Source: Apoderus coryli (taxonomy: Eukaryota; Arthropoda; Insecta; Coleoptera; Attelabidae). From it: a stretch of DNA of 64,000 nucleotides. The stretch covers positions 13,684,869 to 13,748,868 of the forward strand of contig OU452209.1 of NCBI GenBank assembly GCA_911728435.2, in the 5' to 3' direction. The notes below the pieces were generated by a model, which had not been told where the DNA came from, ran no database searches, and saw only the letters and a program-made list of their open reading frames with translations. Made by a program: the position numbers and the translations under genes. The first letter of the stretch is position 1. Every line of letters begins with the position of its first letter. This document shows positions 62,175 through 64,000 of the stretch, one piece after another.

Positions 62175-64000
62175 ACAGGGTGAATCAAAAATGTATTTCT
62201 TTATTTTGTTAAGGTGAAATAGTATTGTTTTGAATAACTTTTTGATTTCTTTAGATTTCAAATCAAGATTTTTTTTTAAAGTTAAACTATAAGCTCAAAT
62301 TTATATACAGGGTGAATCAAAAATGTATTTCTTTATTTTGTTAAGGTGAAATAGTATTGTTTTGAATAACTTTTTGATTTCTTTAGATTTCAAATCAAGA
62401 TTTTTTTAAAAGTTAAACTATAAGCTCAAATTTATATACGGGGTGAACCAAAAATGTATTTCTTTATTTTGTTATGGTCAAAAAAGTTATATTTTGAATA
62501 ATATTTTGATTTCTTTAGATTTGAAATTAAGTTTTCTGTGACAGTTAAACTATAAGCTCAAATTTATATACAGGGTGAATCAAAAATGTATTTCTTTATT
62601 TTGTTAAGGTGAAATAGTATTGTTTTGAATAACTTTTTGATTTCTTTAGATTTCAAATCAAGATTTTTTGAAAGTTAAACTATAAGCTCAAATTTATATA
62701 CAGGGTGAATCAAAAATGTATTTCTTTATTTTGTTAAGGTGAAATAATATTGTTTTGAATAACTTTTTGATTTCTTTAGATTTCAAATCAAGATTTTTTT
62801 AAAAGTTAAACTATAAGCTCAAATTTATATACGGGGTGAACCAAAAATGTATTTCTTTATTTTGTTATGGTCAAAAAAGTTATATTTTGAATAATATTTT
62901 GATTTCTTTAGATTTGAAATTAAGTTTTCTGTGAAAGTTAACCTATAAGCTCAAATTTATATACAGGGTGAATCAAAAATGTATTTCTTTATTTTGTTAA
63001 GGTGAAATAGTATTGTTTTGAATAACTTTTTGATTTCTTTAGATTTCAAATCAAGATTTTTTGAAAGTTAAACTATAAGCTCAAATTTATATACAGGGTG
63101 AATCAAAAATGTATTTCTTTATTTTGTTAAGGTGAAATAGTATTGTTTTGAATAACTTTTTGATTTCTTTAGATTTCAAATCAAGATTTCTTTGAAAGTT
63201 AAACTATAAGCTCAAATTTATATACAGGGTGAATCAAAAATGTATTTCTTTATTTTGTTAAGGTGAAATAGTATTGTTTTGAATAACTTTTTGATTTCTT
63301 TAGATTTCAAATCAAGATTTTTTGAAAGTTAAACTATAAGCTCAAATTTATATACAGGGTGAATCAAAAATGTATTTCTTTATTTTGTTAAGGTGAAATA
63401 TTTTGAATAACTTTTTGATTTCTTTAGATTTCAATTCAAGTTTTCTGTGAAAGTTAAACTATAAGCTCAAATTTATATACAGGGTGAATCAAAAATGTAT
63501 TTCTTTATTTTGTTAAGGTGAAATAGTATTGTTTTGAATAACTTTTTGATTTCTTTAGATTTCAAATCAAGATTTTTTGAAAGTTAAACTATAAGCTCAA
63601 ATTTATATACAGGGTGAATCAAAAATGTATTTCTTTATTTTGTTAAGGTGAAATATTTTGAATAACTTTTTGATTTCTTTAGATTTCAAATCAAGATTTT
63701 TTGAAAGTTAAACTATAAGCTCAAATTTATATACAGGGTGAATCAAAAATGTATTTCTTTATTTTGTTAAGGTGAAATATTTTGAATAACTTTTTGATTT
63801 CTTTAGATTTCAAATCAAGATTTTTTGAAAGTTAAACTATAAGCTCAAATTTATATACAGGGTGAATCAAAAATGTATTTCTTTATTTTGTTAAGGTGAA
63901 ATAGTATTGTTTTGAATAACTTTTTGATTTCTTTAGATTTCAAATCAAGATTTCTTTGAAAGTTAAACTATAAGCTCAAATTTATATACAGGGTGAATCA
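62175..64000 (+). repeat. Tandem satellite array 2, 124-132-bp units, 14 full units plus one cut
   Basis: Unit starts are 62175, 62307, 62438, 62570, 62700, 62831, 62963, 63093, 63224, 63354, 63479, 63609, 63733, 63857 and 63988 (cut by the window end). Two unit types occur: X with ttaaggtgaaatagtattg, and Y with ttatggtcaaaaaagttat and an acggggtgaacc start (62438 and 62831). Y matches the last units of array 1. The first six units follow X-X-Y twice, a higher-order repeat of about 394 bp. Later X units carry a 5-6 bp deletion (gtattg lost). Confidence 0.95.

Larger units (their letters stand above)
59893..64000 (+). repeat. Composite repeat, copy 2 (runs past window end)
   Basis: It begins with cgtttctttctaaaa at about 59893, with a hairpin at 59951-59969 (gccacgcc, loop gga, ggcgtggc). 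The body has blocks matching copy 1 at 60039, 60102, 60610 and 60755. It contains an internal direct duplication (60403-60580 and 60951-61155). The tandem array starts at 62175, about 2.28 kb from the copy start against 2.17 kb in copy 1. Confidence 0.8.

Noticed and set aside
58063..64000. Regularly repeated units that could suggest a CRISPR array
   Set aside because: Whole 132-bp units are repeated with no unique spacers, and the DNA is eukaryotic.
55898..64000. Firm classification of the composite repeats as Helitrons
   Set aside because: Hairpins and internal tandem repeats fit, but no TC 5' end, CTRR 3' end or Rep/helicase sequence could be shown.

Overview
This window is AT-rich eukaryotic DNA, almost certainly from an insect. 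The evidence is a spliced UDP-glucuronosyl/glycosyltransferase (UGT) gene of insect type with canonical GT-AG introns, and a dense, nested set of insect-type transposable elements: Tc1/mariner, P-like, hAT, pogo/Tigger, Ty3/gypsy, BEL/Pao and CR1- or jockey-like elements. I cannot assign the order. The UGT is the only intact host gene I can support. Almost everything else is mobile-element sequence, live-looking or dead.

Left part (1-26.3 kb). The order is: a CR1-like element with one internal stop (1-1859), a mariner remnant (1975-2582), a gypsy pol fragment (2880-4471) and a non-LTR RT fragment whose YADD box reads YADG (4480-6170). Next comes a structurally intact mariner-like transposon with a 370-aa transposase and about 345-bp, apparently perfect terminal inverted repeats (8691-10787). 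A P-like element with 31-bp TIRs and a THAP exon (12276-15871) is inserted in an older mariner transposase. After it lie a long gene-free, GC-richer block (16.9-19.9 kb), a transposase-like protein with a W-x-D-x-C-x2-Q-N-x-N motif (19994-20640), another dead RT (21838-23060) and a pogo/Tigger remnant lacking most of its catalytic core (24717-26120).

Middle (26.3-42 kb). A very young gypsy LTR retrotransposon (26402-31726) has identical 346-bp LTRs, a 4-bp target duplication and a tRNA-Pro-type primer binding site. Its open 1308-codon gag-pol frame lacks the integrase catalytic core. It sits in the 3' coding tail of an older non-LTR element. Then come a roughly 65-bp minisatellite, a CR1-like fragment, a BEL/Pao fragment without its catalytic VDD box, and a degraded long-TIR mariner (38480-41870) with other elements nested in it.

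UGT locus (42374-54265, minus strand). Seven exons join in phase to 531 codons with signal peptide, catalytic His, UGT signature, C-terminal membrane anchor and KxKxx ER-retrieval tail. Introns 1, 3 and 4 carry RT remnants, a W-x-D-x-C transposase-like fragment and an array of palindromic units centred on an EcoRI-like GAATTC. Upstream lie two out-of-order UGT pseudo-exons. The exon-3-like one has its own, larger copy of the palindromic array beside it.

Right end (54.4-64 kb). A CR1-like fragment is split by a 577-bp hAT-type element with an 8-bp target duplication. Two tandem copies of a composite repeat of about 4 kb follow. Each has a short GC-rich hairpin, a related body of 2.1-2.3 kb and a tandem array of roughly 132-bp monomers. 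The second array runs off the end of the window.
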